Assembly: GCF_003337715.1 (NCBI RefSeq)
Contig: NZ_QPIX01000004.1
Coordinates: 62,001 to 126,000 of the forward strand
Source of the DNA: Ciceribacter lividus
GTDB taxonomy: Bacteria > Pseudomonadota > Alphaproteobacteria > Rhizobiales > Rhizobiaceae
Direction of reading: 5' to 3'
Length of the DNA stretch: 64,000 bases
Shown: piece by piece, positions 18,572 to 28,125 of the stretch
Layout: each line of letters begins with the position of its first letter
Position numbering within the stretch: the first letter of the stretch is position 1
Made by a program: the position numbers and the translations under genes
Notes under the pieces: model-generated
Databases searched by the model: none
The model's input: the letters and a program-made list of their open reading frames with translations, nothing else
Told to the model about the DNA's origin: nothing

Positions 18572-19609
18572 ATGACGGACAACAGGAAACCGGAGATTAC
18601 CGAAATGCGGCCCAAGATAGCGGTCATCGGTGTCGGCGGCGGCGGCGGCAACGCAGTCAACAACATGATTGCCGAGGGGCTGGAGGGCGCGGAATTCATC
18701 GTCGCCAATACGGATGCCCAAGCGTTGACGATGTCCAAGGCCGCACGGATCATCCAGCTGGGTGCGACCGTGACTCAGGGGCTCGGAGCCGGATCCTTGC
18801 CCGACGTCGGCCGTGCCGCAGCCGAGGAGTCGATCGACGAGATCATGGATCACCTTGCCGGCACGCATATGTGCTTTGTTACGGCGGGTATGGGCGGCGG
18901 CACCGGAACCGGTGCTGCACCCGTGATCGCGGAAGCGGCACGTCGGGCGGGCATTCTGACGGTCGGGGTCGTCACCAAGCCCTTCACGTTCGAGGGCCGG
19001 CGCCGCATGCAGGCTGCGGAAGAGGGCATCGAACGCCTGAGGGAAAGCACCGATACCGTCATCGTCATTCCCAATCAGAATCTCTTCCGCGTCGCAGACG
19101 CCAAGACGACCTTTGCAGACGCCTTCTCGATGGCTGACCGGGTGCTCTATTCCGGCGTGGGATGTATCACGGACCTGATCGTCAAAGAGGGCCTGATCAA
19201 TCTCGATTTCGCCGACGTCAAGACGGTGATGCGCGACATGGGACGCGCCATGATGGGAACGGGCGAAGCCTCCGGGGAGGCTCGCGCGATGAAGGCGGCG
19301 GAGGCGGCAATATCGAACCCGCTGCTCGACGAAGTCTCGATGAAGGGCGCCCGCGGCGTGTTGATCTCGATCTCCGGCGGAACGGACATGACCCTGTTCG
19401 AAGTGGACGAGGCCGCTACCCGCATTCGCGATGAGGTCTACCACGACGCCAACATCGTCGTCGGCGCGATCTTCGACCAGAGCCTTGCCGGAAAGTTCAG
19501 GGTTTCGGTGGTTGCGACCGGACTGAGCGATCCGCTTTCGGCGGAAGAAGCGGCGGTTGTCGGAGGCGAGGGGCACATGAGCGAAGGCATGGCCCGATTG
19601 CTGCAATAG
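18572..19609 (+). CDS. FtsZ paralogue lacking the C-terminal tail (FtsZ2-like)
   Basis: 345 residues covering only the tubulin-like GTPase core. Present are the [11 protein letters not shown] nucleotide segment, the tubulin signature [17 protein letters not shown], and the T7 loop [12 protein letters not shown] with its catalytic Asp. The protein stops just after the second domain ([24 protein letters not shown]). It therefore has neither the long Pro/Gln-rich linker nor the conserved C-terminal peptide that binds FtsA and other partners. Rhizobia are known to carry such a second ftsZ (ftsZ2 in S. meliloti). An in-frame ATG at 18608 (MRPKIAVIG) is an alternative start. No ftsA or ftsQ lies nearby. 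Confidence 0.92.
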   Translation: MTDNRKPEITEMRPKIAVIGVGGGGGNAVNNMIAEGLEGAEFIVANTDAQALTMSKAARIIQLGATVTQGLGAGSLPDVGRAAAEESIDEIMDHLAGTHMCFVTAGMGGGTGTGAAPVIAEAARRAGILTVGVVTKPFTFEGRRRMQAAEEGIERLRESTDTVIVIPNQNLFRVADAKTTFADAFSMADRVLYSGVGCITDLIVKEGLINLDFADVKTVMRDMGRAMMGTGEASGEARAMKAAEAAISNPLLDEVSMKGARGVLISISGGTDMTLFEVDEAATRIRDEVYHDANIVVGAIFDQSLAGKFRVSVVATGLSDPLSAEEAAVVGGEGHMSEGMARLLQ

Positions 19610-19633
19610 CGGCGTTGTCGCGCCCGCTATTGC

Positions 19634-20221
19634 CTAGGTCGATGTGAGAAGCATCGACCGGCCACTTGTAAGGTCGGCAACCAGTCTGCTTACCTCCGCG
19701 ATTTCGTGCGCCGGAAGTGCGAGCGCGAGTTCGGCACCTTCAGCCGTGAAGGTCTCCTCTTCAATCCGGAGATTGGGCACGGCAAGCAGGCGCGCCTTGA
19801 CGAGCGCCAGGTCGGCAAAGCCGACCCGCACCTGTGCGGGTACTCGCGGAACGACAAGGATTTTCTGCGCCGCTCGAAGGCAGGTCGCTGCAGTTCCACC
19901 ATAAGCGCGGATCAGACCCCCGCTGCCGAGCAGGATGCCGCCGAACCATCGACTGACGACGACAGCCACATGGTCCAGCGACTGTCCGTCGATCGCTTGC
20001 AGAATCGGCCTTCCAGCCGTTCCACTCGGCTCACCGTCGTCGCTGAACCTGTATATCGAGCCGATACGCCATGCCCAGCAGTTGTGCCCGGCGGAGTGTT
20101 CTGAACAGGTTTCGATGAAATCCCTCGCCGCCGCCTCGGTGGCGACCGGACCGGAGACAGCCTGGAACCGGCTTTTCTTGATTTCCTGTTCAAAGGTTTC
20201 TGTGCTCTCAAGCGTGTACAT
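19634..20221 (-). CDS. YigZ/IMPACT family protein
   Basis: 195 residues from the ATG at 20221 (MYTLESTETFEQEIKKSRF); the frame continues to 20371 without similarity. The N-terminal IMPACT domain shows KKSRFQAVSGPV, GHNCWAWRIG, FSDDGEPSGTAGRPIL and the VVVSRWFGGILLGSGGLIRAYG motif; a smaller C-terminal domain follows. Bacterial members are of uncertain function, linked by fold to ribosome-associated or nucleic-acid binding proteins. It converges with the ftsZ-like gene, 24 bases apart. Confidence 0.9.
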   Translation of the reverse strand: MYTLESTETFEQEIKKSRFQAVSGPVATEAAARDFIETCSEHSAGHNCWAWRIGSIYRFSDDGEPSGTAGRPILQAIDGQSLDHVAVVVSRWFGGILLGSGGLIRAYGGTAATCLRAAQKILVVPRVPAQVRVGFADLALVKARLLAVPNLRIEEETFTAEGAELALALPAHEIAEVSRLVADLTSGRSMLLTST

Positions 20222-20723
20222 TCCCGATCTCCCGGTACACGACTTAGGACACCCGCATCGGGAAGGCCAGCCCCATGACTCCAGCGAGTTTCGGGCCTGT
20301 AACGGGCGGTATCGTCCAAAAAACGACCTCAAAATCGCCAAGAAACGCCTCATTCGCCCTTTCAGACACATTTTTAGGGCAAGTTCGTGTCACTGGCTCG
20401 ACAAGTGGTTTGTAATCGTTATGCTGCGCCCCATACCGCTTTGGTGGTAGAAAAATACTAAAATCGTGCCAATTCAAGAAAACACGAATGACGATCGGCT
20501 CGACCCGAACAAAATTCTCCCCCTCTCAGTTTCTTCGATCAGAGCAGCCGACCAACGGTTTTGCTTCGATCGTGAAAGGGACCGCCTCGGGTTTTCTCGT
20601 GGCGAGGTGGCGAACGCGTGTGTGTAGAGAGTTCGGAGAATGCGGCCAACTTTCGGCCGGAACCGCGAGCCGTTGAAACAACCCGGGCCGGCGGTCCGGC
20701 CCTCTTCAATTGGGAGACACACT
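20222..20723. other. 502-base intergenic region upstream of dppA
   Basis: Divergent region between the YigZ gene and dppA. No coding frame here has convincing codon bias or a ribosome site. The segment 20395-20500 is clearly more AT-rich than the surroundings (runs such as GTAGAAAAATACTAAAATC), so a regulated promoter for the dpp operon probably lies there, but I could not place a -35/-10 pair with confidence. The dppA start has GGGAGAC upstream. Confidence 0.5.
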
Positions 20724-22319
20724 ATGAAGTATAAACTGGGTATCGCTGCTGCACTGCTTTCGGCGACTTTCTTCGCCGGCGCCGCGAGCGCCAAGACCTT
20801 CGTCTACTGTTCGGAAGGTTCGCCGGAAGGTTTCGACCCCGGCATGTATACTGCCGGCACCACCTTCGACGCCTCTGCCCATCCGGTCTACAGCCGCCTA
20901 ATGGAGTTCAAGCCGGGCACGACGGAAGCCGAGGCCGGTCTGGCCGAAAGCTACGAAGTCAACGCTGATGGCACCGAGTACACCTTCAAGCTGCGTCCGG
21001 GCGTGAAGTTCCACACGACCGAATTCTTCACGCCGTCGCGTGATCTCAACGCGGACGACGTCATCTTCTCGCTGGAGCGCCAGATCAAGGCTGACCATCC
21101 GTGGAACCAGTACGTCGCAGGTACCTCCTGGGAGTATGCTGCAGGCATGGGCTTCCCGGAACTGATCAAGTCAATCGAGAAGGTCGATGACCTGACCGTC
21201 AAGTTCGTCCTGAATCGTCCGGAAGCACCGTTCATCGCCAATCTCGCGATGCCTTTCGCCTCGATCGTTTCGAAGGAATACGCCGACAAGCTCGAAGCCG
21301 AAGGCAAGAAGGAACAGCTGAACCAGATGCCGGTTGGAACCGGACCGTTCGTCTTCGTCGGCTACCAGCAGGACGCCGTCATCCGCTACAAGAAGAACGC
21401 CGACTATTGGGGTGGCGCACCCAAGATCGACGACCTCGTCTTCGCGATCACCACGGATGCTGCGGTTCGCTATCAGAAGCTGAAGGCCGGCGAATGCCAC
21501 CTGATGCCGTTCCCGAACGCTGCCGATGTCGAGTCGATGAAGGCTGATCCGACCCTCACCGTCATGGAGCAGGAAGGCCTGAACGTCGCCTACCTCGCCT
21601 ACAACACGACCCAGGCCCCGTTCGACAAGGTCGAAGTTCGCAAGGCGCTCAACAAGGCGATCAACAAGGAAGCCATCGTTGATGCCGTCTTCCAGGGTAT
21701 GGCAACGCCGGCGAAGAATCCGATCCCGCCGACGATGTGGTCCTACAACCAGGCCACCCAGGACGACTCCTACGACCTCGACGCGGCGAAGAAGGAACTC
21801 GAAGCCGCCGGCGTCAAGGATCTGTCGATGAAGATCTGGGCGATGCCGGTTTCGCGTCCCTACATGCTGAACGCACGTCGCGCCGCTGAAATCATGCAGG
21901 ACGACTTCGCCAAGATCGGCGTGAAGGTCGAGATCGTGTCCTACGAATGGGCCGAATACCTCGACCGTTCGAAGGCCAAGGATCGTGACGGTGCCGTCAT
22001 GCTCGGCTGGACCGGCGACAACGGCGACCCGGACAACTTCCTCGACACCCTGCTCGGCTGCGAAGCCGTCGGCGGCAACAACCGTGCCCAGTGGTGCAAC
22101 GAAGAGTTCAACGCCCTGGTGAAGAAAGCCAAGGTCACGTCGGACCAGGCTGAGCGCACCAAGCTCTACGAAGAAGCGCAGCTCGTGTTCAAGCGCGAAG
22201 CGCCTTGGGCCACGATCGACCACTCGCTCTCGGTCGTTCCGATGCGCAAGGAAGTCTCCGGCTTCGTTCAGAGCCCGCTCGGCGACTTCACCTTCGAAAA
22301 CGTCGACATCGCCGAGTAA
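20724..22319 (+). CDS. dppA: Dipeptide-binding periplasmic protein DppA
   Basis: Periplasmic receptor of a dipeptide importer; E. coli DppA also binds haem. 531 residues from the ATG at 20724, with a signal peptide MKYKLGIAAALLSATFFAGAASA. The mature N-terminus KTFVYCSEGSPEGFDPGMYTAGTTFDAS is the DppA hallmark. NADDVIFSLERQ, VGTGPFVFVGYQQDAVIRYKKNADYWGG and MLGWTGDNGDPDNF are standard family-5 segments. The length equals the E. coli protein. It is first in dppABCDF and is separated from dppB by a strong hairpin, which would give more binding protein than transporter. Confidence 0.95.
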   Translation: MKYKLGIAAALLSATFFAGAASAKTFVYCSEGSPEGFDPGMYTAGTTFDASAHPVYSRLMEFKPGTTEAEAGLAESYEVNADGTEYTFKLRPGVKFHTTEFFTPSRDLNADDVIFSLERQIKADHPWNQYVAGTSWEYAAGMGFPELIKSIEKVDDLTVKFVLNRPEAPFIANLAMPFASIVSKEYADKLEAEGKKEQLNQMPVGTGPFVFVGYQQDAVIRYKKNADYWGGAPKIDDLVFAITTDAAVRYQKLKAGECHLMPFPNAADVESMKADPTLTVMEQEGLNVAYLAYNTTQAPFDKVEVRKALNKAINKEAIVDAVFQGMATPAKNPIPPTMWSYNQATQDDSYDLDAAKKELEAAGVKDLSMKIWAMPVSRPYMLNARRAAEIMQDDFAKIGVKVEIVSYEWAEYLDRSKAKDRDGAVMLGWTGDNGDPDNFLDTLLGCEAVGGNNRAQWCNEEFNALVKKAKVTSDQAERTKLYEEAQLVFKREAPWATIDHSLSVVPMRKEVSGFVQSPLGDFTFENVDIAE

Positions 22320-22337
22320 TCGGAACCGTCACTGTTT

Positions 22338-22361
22338 CGCCGCGGGCCTTGGCCCGCGGCG
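22338..22361 (+). terminator. Intercistronic hairpin between dppA and dppB
   Basis: CGCCGCGGGCC and GGCCCGCGGCG, a perfect 11-bp stem around TT, start 18 bases after the dppA stop and are followed by GTTTGTCGTT-like sequence. Such structures after binding-protein genes usually stabilise the upstream mRNA and partly terminate transcription; that role is inferred here. Confidence 0.65.
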
Positions 22362-22482
22362 TTTGTCGTTGATGCGGGATCGATCTCGCGTCATGCTCGA
22401 AGGCTCCGCTGAAGCGGTCCGGGCAAACTGAGACGGCCATGGGGCCGCGGTTCGACCTCTCAAAAAACAACGGGTCTCACAA

Positions 22483-23487
22483 ATGTTTGGCTTTCTCCTG
22501 CGACGGCTCGCCGTCTTGATCCCGACCTTCATCGGCGTCTCGATCATTGCCTTCGCCTTCATCCGGCTTCTTCCCGGTGATCCCGTCGCGCTGCTTTCTG
22601 GCGAGCGTGTCATGTCGCCCGAACGCCACGCTCAGATCAGTGCGCAGCTTGGCCTCGATCGGCCGATCGTGGTCCAGTATTTCGACTATCTCGGCGGCGT
22701 GCTGACGGGTGATTTCGGCACCTCGATCGTGTCGAAAAGCCCGATCATCGACCAGTTTTTCGCGCTCTTCCCGGCAACCGTCGAGCTTTCGCTCTGTGCG
22801 ATCCTGATCGCAATCGCGATCGGCGTCCCGGCCGGCATCATCGCGGCCATCAAGCGCGGCTCCTTCTTCGACCAGACCATGATGGGCATCGCCCTCGTCG
22901 GTTACTCCATGCCGATCTTCTGGTGGGGCCTGCTACTGATCATCCTCTTCTCCGGTATCCTGCAATGGACCCCGGTATCCGGTCGCATCTCGCTGATGTT
23001 CTTCTTCCCGCCGGTCACCGGCTTCATGTTGATCGACAGCCTGCTGTCGGGCCAGAAGGGCGCCTTCGCCTCGGCGGTCAGCCATCTGGTCCTGCCGTCG
23101 ATCGTGCTGGCGACCATTCCGCTCGCCGTCATCGCCCGTCAGACGCGCTCCGCCATGCTCGAAGTCCTGTCGGAAGATTACATCCGGACCGCCCGGGCCA
23201 AGGGTCTGTCTCCGATGCGCGTCGTCGGTCTGCATGCGCTGCGCAACGCGATGATCCCGGTCATCACCACGATCGGCCTCCAGATCGGCGTGATGCTCGC
23301 CGGCGCCATCCTTACCGAGACGATCTTCTCCTGGCCGGGCATCGGCAAGTGGATGGTCGACAGCGTCTTCCGCCGTGACTACCCGGTCATCCAGGGAGGC
23401 CTCCTCCTGATCGCCGGCATCATCATGGTCGTGAACCTGATCGTCGATCTGCTCTACGGCCTGATCAACCCGCGCATCCGCCACTAG
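22483..23487 (+). CDS. dppB: Dipeptide ABC transporter permease DppB
   Basis: 334-residue inner-membrane permease. The N-terminal TM (LAVLIPTFIGVSIIAFAFIRLLPGDPVALL) and the EAA loop (EVLSEDYIRTARAKGLSPMRVVGLHALRNAMIPVITTIGLQ) identify it; five further membrane segments are evident, ending LLYGLINPRIRH. It pairs with DppC to form the channel. The ribosome site is weak, consistent with lower expression after the hairpin. Confidence 0.95.
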   Translation: MFGFLLRRLAVLIPTFIGVSIIAFAFIRLLPGDPVALLSGERVMSPERHAQISAQLGLDRPIVVQYFDYLGGVLTGDFGTSIVSKSPIIDQFFALFPATVELSLCAILIAIAIGVPAGIIAAIKRGSFFDQTMMGIALVGYSMPIFWWGLLLIILFSGILQWTPVSGRISLMFFFPPVTGFMLIDSLLSGQKGAFASAVSHLVLPSIVLATIPLAVIARQTRSAMLEVLSEDYIRTARAKGLSPMRVVGLHALRNAMIPVITTIGLQIGVMLAGAILTETIFSWPGIGKWMVDSVFRRDYPVIQGGLLLIAGIIMVVNLIVDLLYGLINPRIRH

Positions 23488-23501
23488 AAGGATAAAATCC
23501 C

Positions 23502-24410
23502 ATGGCAGAGACAACAAACAGCCAGCCGATTTCGAGCGCTCAGTTGCGCCGCCAGATGCTGGCCGAGTTTTGGTTCTACTTTTCCGAAAACCGCGGCGCA
23601 GTCATCGGCCTTGTCGTTTTCGTCGCTCTCGTGCTGATCGCCGTCTTTGCCGGCGTCATCGCTCCGCATTCCCCCTTCGAGCAGTATCGCGACGCGGTTC
23701 TGCTGCCCCCGGCTTGGCTCGAAGGCGGCAACTGGAGCTATCCGCTCGGCACCGATCCCGTTGGTCGCGACATCCTTTCGCGCCTGATCTACGGCTCGCA
23801 GTATTCGCTCTTCATCGGCGTCTTCGTTACCACGCTGTCGCTGACGACGGGCATCGCGATTGGGGTCATCGCCGGCTACTACGGCGGCTGGCTCGACACG
23901 GCGATTATGCGCCTGATGGACATCATCCTGGCCTTTCCGTCGCTGCTGCTTGCACTTGTTCTCGTCGCGATCCTTGGCCCAGGCCTGACCAACGGCATGA
24001 TTGCCATCGCACTCGTCCTGCAGCCGCACTTCGTGCGCCTGACACGAGCAGCCGTGATGTCGGAAAAGACGCGCGACTACGTCACAGCTGCCCGCCTCGC
24101 TGGTGCGAGCCCGCTTCGCCTGATGTTCAAGACGATCCTGCCGAACTGCATGGCGCCGTTGATCGTCCAGGCGACGTTGTCGTTTTCGAACGCCATCCTT
24201 GACGCGGCCGCACTCGGTTTCCTCGGCATGGGCGCCCAGCCGCCGGCCCCCGAATGGGGCACGATGCTTGCCGAAGCGCGCGAATTTATCCTCCGGGCCT
24301 GGTGGGTCGTCACCTTCCCCGGTCTTGCAATCCTCATCACCGTGCTGGCCATCAACCTGATGGGCGACGGCCTGCGCGATGCACTCGATCCGAAGATGAA
24401 GAGGTCGTGA
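23502..24410 (+). CDS. dppC: Dipeptide ABC transporter permease DppC
   Basis: 302-residue permease partner of DppB. The cytosolic N-terminus is longer than in DppB, as is usual for the C subunit, then VIGLVVFVALVLIAVFAGVIAPHSP and GTDPVGRDILSRLIYGSQYSL. The EAA loop reads KTRDYVTAARLAGASPLRLMFKTILPNCMAPLIVQAT. The start has AAGGATAAAATCCC before it, 14 bases after dppB. Confidence 0.95.
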   Translation: MAETTNSQPISSAQLRRQMLAEFWFYFSENRGAVIGLVVFVALVLIAVFAGVIAPHSPFEQYRDAVLLPPAWLEGGNWSYPLGTDPVGRDILSRLIYGSQYSLFIGVFVTTLSLTTGIAIGVIAGYYGGWLDTAIMRLMDIILAFPSLLLALVLVAILGPGLTNGMIAIALVLQPHFVRLTRAAVMSEKTRDYVTAARLAGASPLRLMFKTILPNCMAPLIVQATLSFSNAILDAAALGFLGMGAQPPAPEWGTMLAEAREFILRAWWVVTFPGLAILITVLAINLMGDGLRDALDPKMKRS

Positions 24411-24411
24411 C

Positions 24412-25263
24412 ATGGCCCTGCTCGAAATCCAGAATCTGACGGTCGAGTTCGAAACGGCGACGGGGTGGTTCAAGGCCGTCGATGGCGTTTCGCTCTCGGT
24501 CGATGCCGGTGAAGTGCTGGCGATCGTCGGTGAATCCGGCTCGGGGAAGTCCGTCTCCATGCTGGCGGTGATGGGGCTTCTGCCATGGACGGCGAAGATC
24601 ACTGCCGATCGCATGCTGTTTGAGGGGCGCGACATCCGGAATCTCTCGCCGGCCGCTCGTCGTGAGCTGATCGGCAAGGACATCGCGATGATCTTCCAGG
24701 AGCCGGTCGCAAGCCTCAACCCCTGCTTCACGGTCGGCTTCCAGATCGAGGAAGTTCTTCGCGTGCATATGGGAATGGACAGGAAGACGCGCCGAACGCG
24801 AGCGGTGGAACTTCTCCGCCAGGTCGGCCTTCCCAATCCGGAAGAACGGCTCGGCCATTTCCCGCACCAGATGTCCGGTGGTCAGTGCCAGCGCGTGATG
24901 ATCGCCATGGCAATCGCCTGTAATCCGAAGCTTCTGATCGCCGACGAGCCGACCACAGCGCTCGACGTCACCATCCAGAAGCAGATTCTCGACCTCCTGA
25001 TGTCGCTGCAGGCGAAGAACGGGATGGGCCTCATCATGATCACCCACGACATGGGCGTGGTGGCGGAGACGGCCGATCGGGTAATTGTCCAATACAAGGG
25101 ACGGAAGATGGAAGAAGCCGACGTCCTGTCGCTCTTCGAGTCGCCGAAGAGCAACTACACCAAAGCGTTGCTGTCCGCGCTGCCGGAAAACGCAACCGGT
25201 GACCGCCTGACGACGGTCTCCGACTTCATGACCGGAGCGGAAGCCGCGGGAGAAGACGCATGA
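24412..25263 (+). CDS. dppD: Dipeptide ABC transporter ATPase DppD
   Basis: 283-residue ATPase. The P-loop GESGSGKS, Q-loop [10 protein letters not shown], signature [19 protein letters not shown] and Walker [17 protein letters not shown] are all intact. It ends shortly after the LLSALPE segment, without the C-terminal Cys-rich oligopeptide extension found in E. coli DppD. The start lies one base past the dppC stop, and its stop overlaps the dppF start (ATGA). Confidence 0.93.
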   Translation: MALLEIQNLTVEFETATGWFKAVDGVSLSVDAGEVLAIVGESGSGKSVSMLAVMGLLPWTAKITADRMLFEGRDIRNLSPAARRELIGKDIAMIFQEPVASLNPCFTVGFQIEEVLRVHMGMDRKTRRTRAVELLRQVGLPNPEERLGHFPHQMSGGQCQRVMIAMAIACNPKLLIADEPTTALDVTIQKQILDLLMSLQAKNGMGLIMITHDMGVVAETADRVIVQYKGRKMEEADVLSLFESPKSNYTKALLSALPENATGDRLTTVSDFMTGAEAAGEDA

Positions 25264-26120
25264 GCGCCACGCAGGAAAAGACCAGGCCGATGCTCGAGAT
25301 CCGCGACATCAAGCGCGACTATCATGTGCCGACCGGCCTCTTCAAACCGGAGAAGATCGTTCATGCCGTGAAGGGTGTGTCCTTCTCGCTGGAGGCCGGA
25401 AAGACGCTGGCGATTGTCGGTGAAAGCGGGTGCGGCAAGTCGACTCTCGCCCGCATCCTCACCTTCATCGACGAACCGACTTCGGGCGAACTCCTTATCG
25501 ACGGAAACAAGGTCGACACCCGTCCGGGGCATCTGACCCCCGAGATGCGCCGGAAGGTGCAAATCGTCTTTCAGAACCCCTACGGATCGCTCAATCCGCG
25601 CCAGAAGATCGGTGACGTCCTCGGTGAACCCCTGCAGATCAATACCGGCATGTCGGCAGCGGAGCGACGGGAGCGCGCCACCGAGATGCTGATCAAGGTG
25701 GGTCTCGGACCGGAGCACTACAATCGGTATCCGCACATGTTCTCCGGCGGCCAGCGCCAGCGCATCGCTATCGCCCGCGCCTTGATGCTCAATCCGAAGC
25801 TGCTGGTGCTCGACGAACCGGTGTCGGCGCTCGATCTCTCGGTCCAGGCTCAGGTTCTGAACCTGCTCGCCGACCTGCAGGACGAGTTCGGGCTGACCTA
25901 CGTCTTCATCAGCCACGACCTTTCGGTGGTTCGTTATATCGCTGACGAGGTCATGGTGATGTATTTCGGTGAGGCCGTCGAGTACGGCACGCGCGACGCA
26001 GTGTTCTCCGACCCACAGCATGAGTATACGAAGACGCTGTTTGCGGCGACACCGCGGGCAGACGTCGAATCGATCCGCGCACGTCTCGTCGCGAAGGGCC
26101 GCCTGAAGGCTGCCGGCTGA
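25260..26120 (+). CDS. dppF: Dipeptide ABC transporter ATPase DppF
   Basis: 286-residue ATPase, second motor subunit. It begins with the YHVPTGLFKPEKIVHAVKGVSF insertion typical of DppF/OppF, then P-loop GESGCGKST, QNPYGSLNPRQKIGD, signature FSGGQRQRIAIARALMLNP and DEPVSALDLSVQAQ. Like DppD it ends early (FAATPRADVESIRARLVAKGRLKAAG) without the Cys motif. It converges with the second peptide ABC operon, leaving 50 bases. Confidence 0.93.
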   Translation: MSATQEKTRPMLEIRDIKRDYHVPTGLFKPEKIVHAVKGVSFSLEAGKTLAIVGESGCGKSTLARILTFIDEPTSGELLIDGNKVDTRPGHLTPEMRRKVQIVFQNPYGSLNPRQKIGDVLGEPLQINTGMSAAERRERATEMLIKVGLGPEHYNRYPHMFSGGQRQRIAIARALMLNPKLLVLDEPVSALDLSVQAQVLNLLADLQDEFGLTYVFISHDLSVVRYIADEVMVMYFGEAVEYGTRDAVFSDPQHEYTKTLFAATPRADVESIRARLVAKGRLKAAG

Positions 26121-26170
26121 TGATCAGGCTGCTGGCGGCCCCTGCCATTGCGGATGCCGCCGGTTCAGCA

Positions 26171-27142
26171 TCAGGTCCTGTCGAGGCTCGGGCGATGGCA
26201 GGCGACAGAGCGTCCGGCTGATACCGGACGCAATTCCGGACGTTCCGTCGCGCATCGTTCGATGGCGAGCGGGCACCTCGATCGAAACGCGCAATCGTTT
26301 TCTCCTGCCGGCACTCTGCGCGGCAGCCGCACCTGCGGCTTCTGCCGATGCTGCACTTGGACACTCGGCTCGGCCGCCGCCAGGGCCTGCGAGTATGGAT
26401 GGAGCGGCGTTCGAAAGACCTCGTCGGCCGGTCCCGTTTCCACGATCCGGCCACCGTACATCACGCCCACGGTGTCAGCGATGCAATCGACTGCTGCAAG
26501 ATTGTGGCTGATGAAGAGGAATGCAACGCCACGGCGCTCGCGCAAATCCATAATGAGATTGAGTATCTGAGCCTGAACCGAGAGGTCGAGCGCGGAGACC
26601 GGCTCGTCCGCGATGACCAGCTTCGGCTCGGTTACCAGTGCGCGAGCTATCGCGATGCGCTGGCGTTGCCCACCGGAAAACTCATGCGGGTAGCGGCGCG
26701 TATGGTCGACGGACAGTCCGACACTCTCCAATACTTCGGCTACCCTGTCCTCAATCTGCCGACGACCGAGATGTGCCGGCAAGGCATGGAGCGGCTCGGC
26801 CACGGTCCTGCCTATCCTCTGGCGTGGGTCGAGGGACCCGAACGGGTCCTGGAATACCATCTGGAACGCGCTACGCCGGCGCATTAATTGCCGGGCGGGT
26901 AGTGCGAAAAGGTCGTCACCGTCGAACATGACCTTGCCGGACGTCGGCCGGTCGAGCGCCGCAACGATGCGCGCGAGCGTCGATTTTCCGGAACCGGATT
27001 CACCGACCAGGCCGAAAATGCTCGCGGGCTCCATACGGATCGACACAGAGTCGAGTGCACGATGGCGATGTGGCGACGAGAACACGGTGTGTGAGACGTA
27101 GTCACGCGTCAGTTCTTGCACGTCGAGAAGCGGGGCTTTCAT
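26171..27142 (-). CDS. Peptide-type ABC transporter ATPase (OppF/DppF-like), system 2
   Basis: 323 residues. P-loop [24 protein letters not shown], signature FSGGQRQRIAIARALVTEP and DEPVSALDLSVQAQ are intact. Unlike the plus-strand DppF it retains the oligo_HPY-type C-terminus with four cysteines (CAFRSRC, ERC, ACHRP), which in relatives can hold an iron-sulphur cluster. The start overlaps the stop of the partner ATPase gene (ATGA). It is last in a five-gene operon. The ligand is unknown; opine or peptide are the usual options for this group. Confidence 0.9.
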   Translation of the reverse strand: MKAPLLDVQELTRDYVSHTVFSSPHRHRALDSVSIRMEPASIFGLVGESGSGKSTLARIVAALDRPTSGKVMFDGDDLFALPARQLMRRRSAFQMVFQDPFGSLDPRQRIGRTVAEPLHALPAHLGRRQIEDRVAEVLESVGLSVDHTRRYPHEFSGGQRQRIAIARALVTEPKLVIADEPVSALDLSVQAQILNLIMDLRERRGVAFLFISHNLAAVDCIADTVGVMYGGRIVETGPADEVFRTPLHPYSQALAAAEPSVQVQHRQKPQVRLPRRVPAGENDCAFRSRCPLAIERCATERPELRPVSAGRSVACHRPSLDRT

Positions 27143-28125
27143 CGGGACGTTTCCCGGCTTGGGTCATGGATGCAGCGGCTCCCTCTTCCCTCTGGCAGCG
27201 AGATCCAGGGCGGGTCCACCTCACGGCAACGCACTTCACGCTCCGGGCAACGATCGGAAAAGGCGCAACCGCGCGGAAGATGCGTGAGGTGCGGCGCCGC
27301 TCCCGGAATGGTAGCGAGGCGCTGTCCTCTTTCGAGACGACGCGGCACGGCGTGCAGAAGACTGCGTGTGTACGGATTGGCCGGATCGGCGAGAACCGCG
27401 CGTGTCGCTCCCTCCTCCATGATCCGTCCTGCATACATGACGATCATGCGCTCGCAGGTATTGGCGACGACGCCGAGATCGTGGCTGACGAAGATGAGAG
27501 CCATACCCTGGTCTCTGACGAGTTCATCGAGAACGTCGAGAATCTCCGCCTGCACGGTGACGTCCAAAGCCGTCGTGGGTTCGTCCGCGATGAGCAAGGC
27601 CGGTTCCAGCGCGAGGGCGATCGCGATGCCGACGCGCTGGCGCTGCCCGCCGGACATTTCGTGCGGATATGTTCCTGCTCGGCGGTGGGCATCCGGAATC
27701 CGCACCCGGTCGAGCAGTCGGAGTGCCTCGGCACGGGCAGCCCGCCAGCTCATTCTCCTGTGCCAGACGAGCCCCTCCGCAACCTGGTCGCCGATCGTCA
27801 TCGCCGGATTGAGGGCGGTTGCCGGCTCCTGGAAGATCATGCCGATCCTGTTTCCGCGGACATGGCACATCTCGTCGTCCGAGAGCGTCAGCAGGTTCTG
27901 TTGCTCGAAGGTGATGCGACCGTCCGGCGTGGCCGTCGTCGGCAGCAGGCCCATGATCGCAAGGGCAAGCAGAGACTTTCCGGAGCCGGATTCTCCGACA
28001 ATTCCGAGTGTCTCGCCCTCGCGCAGGTCGAACGATACGTCGCGCAATATCGAGGATGCCGCGCCATCGCTTCCGTGGAGCGACACGGTCAACCCGTCGA
28101 CAGCAAGCAGAGTTTCGCCCTTCAT
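27139..28125 (-). CDS. Peptide-type ABC transporter ATPase (OppD/DppD-like), system 2
   Basis: 328 residues from the ATG at 28125 (MKGETLLAVDGLTVSLHG); a longer frame to 28737 is out of context. P-loop [25 protein letters not shown], signature MSGGQRQRVGIAIALALEP and Walker [17 protein letters not shown]. The C-terminal Cys motif is present (GCAFSDRCPEREVRC, RCIH). Four-base ATGA overlaps join it to the permease before and the ATPase after, so the four genes are one translational chain. Confidence 0.9.
   Translation of the reverse strand: MKGETLLAVDGLTVSLHGSDGAASSILRDVSFDLREGETLGIVGESGSGKSLLALAIMGLLPTTATPDGRITFEQQNLLTLSDDEMCHVRGNRIGMIFQEPATALNPAMTIGDQVAEGLVWHRRMSWRAARAEALRLLDRVRIPDAHRRAGTYPHEMSGGQRQRVGIAIALALEPALLIADEPTTALDVTVQAEILDVLDELVRDQGMALIFVSHDLGVVANTCERMIVMYAGRIMEEGATRAVLADPANPYTRSLLHAVPRRLERGQRLATIPGAAPHLTHLPRGCAFSDRCPEREVRCREVDPPWISLPEGRGSRCIHDPSRETSR

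Noticed and set aside
18572-19609. The short FtsZ as a truncated pseudogene
   Set aside because: All GTPase motifs are intact, the frame is clean, and rhizobia are known to carry such a tail-less second FtsZ.
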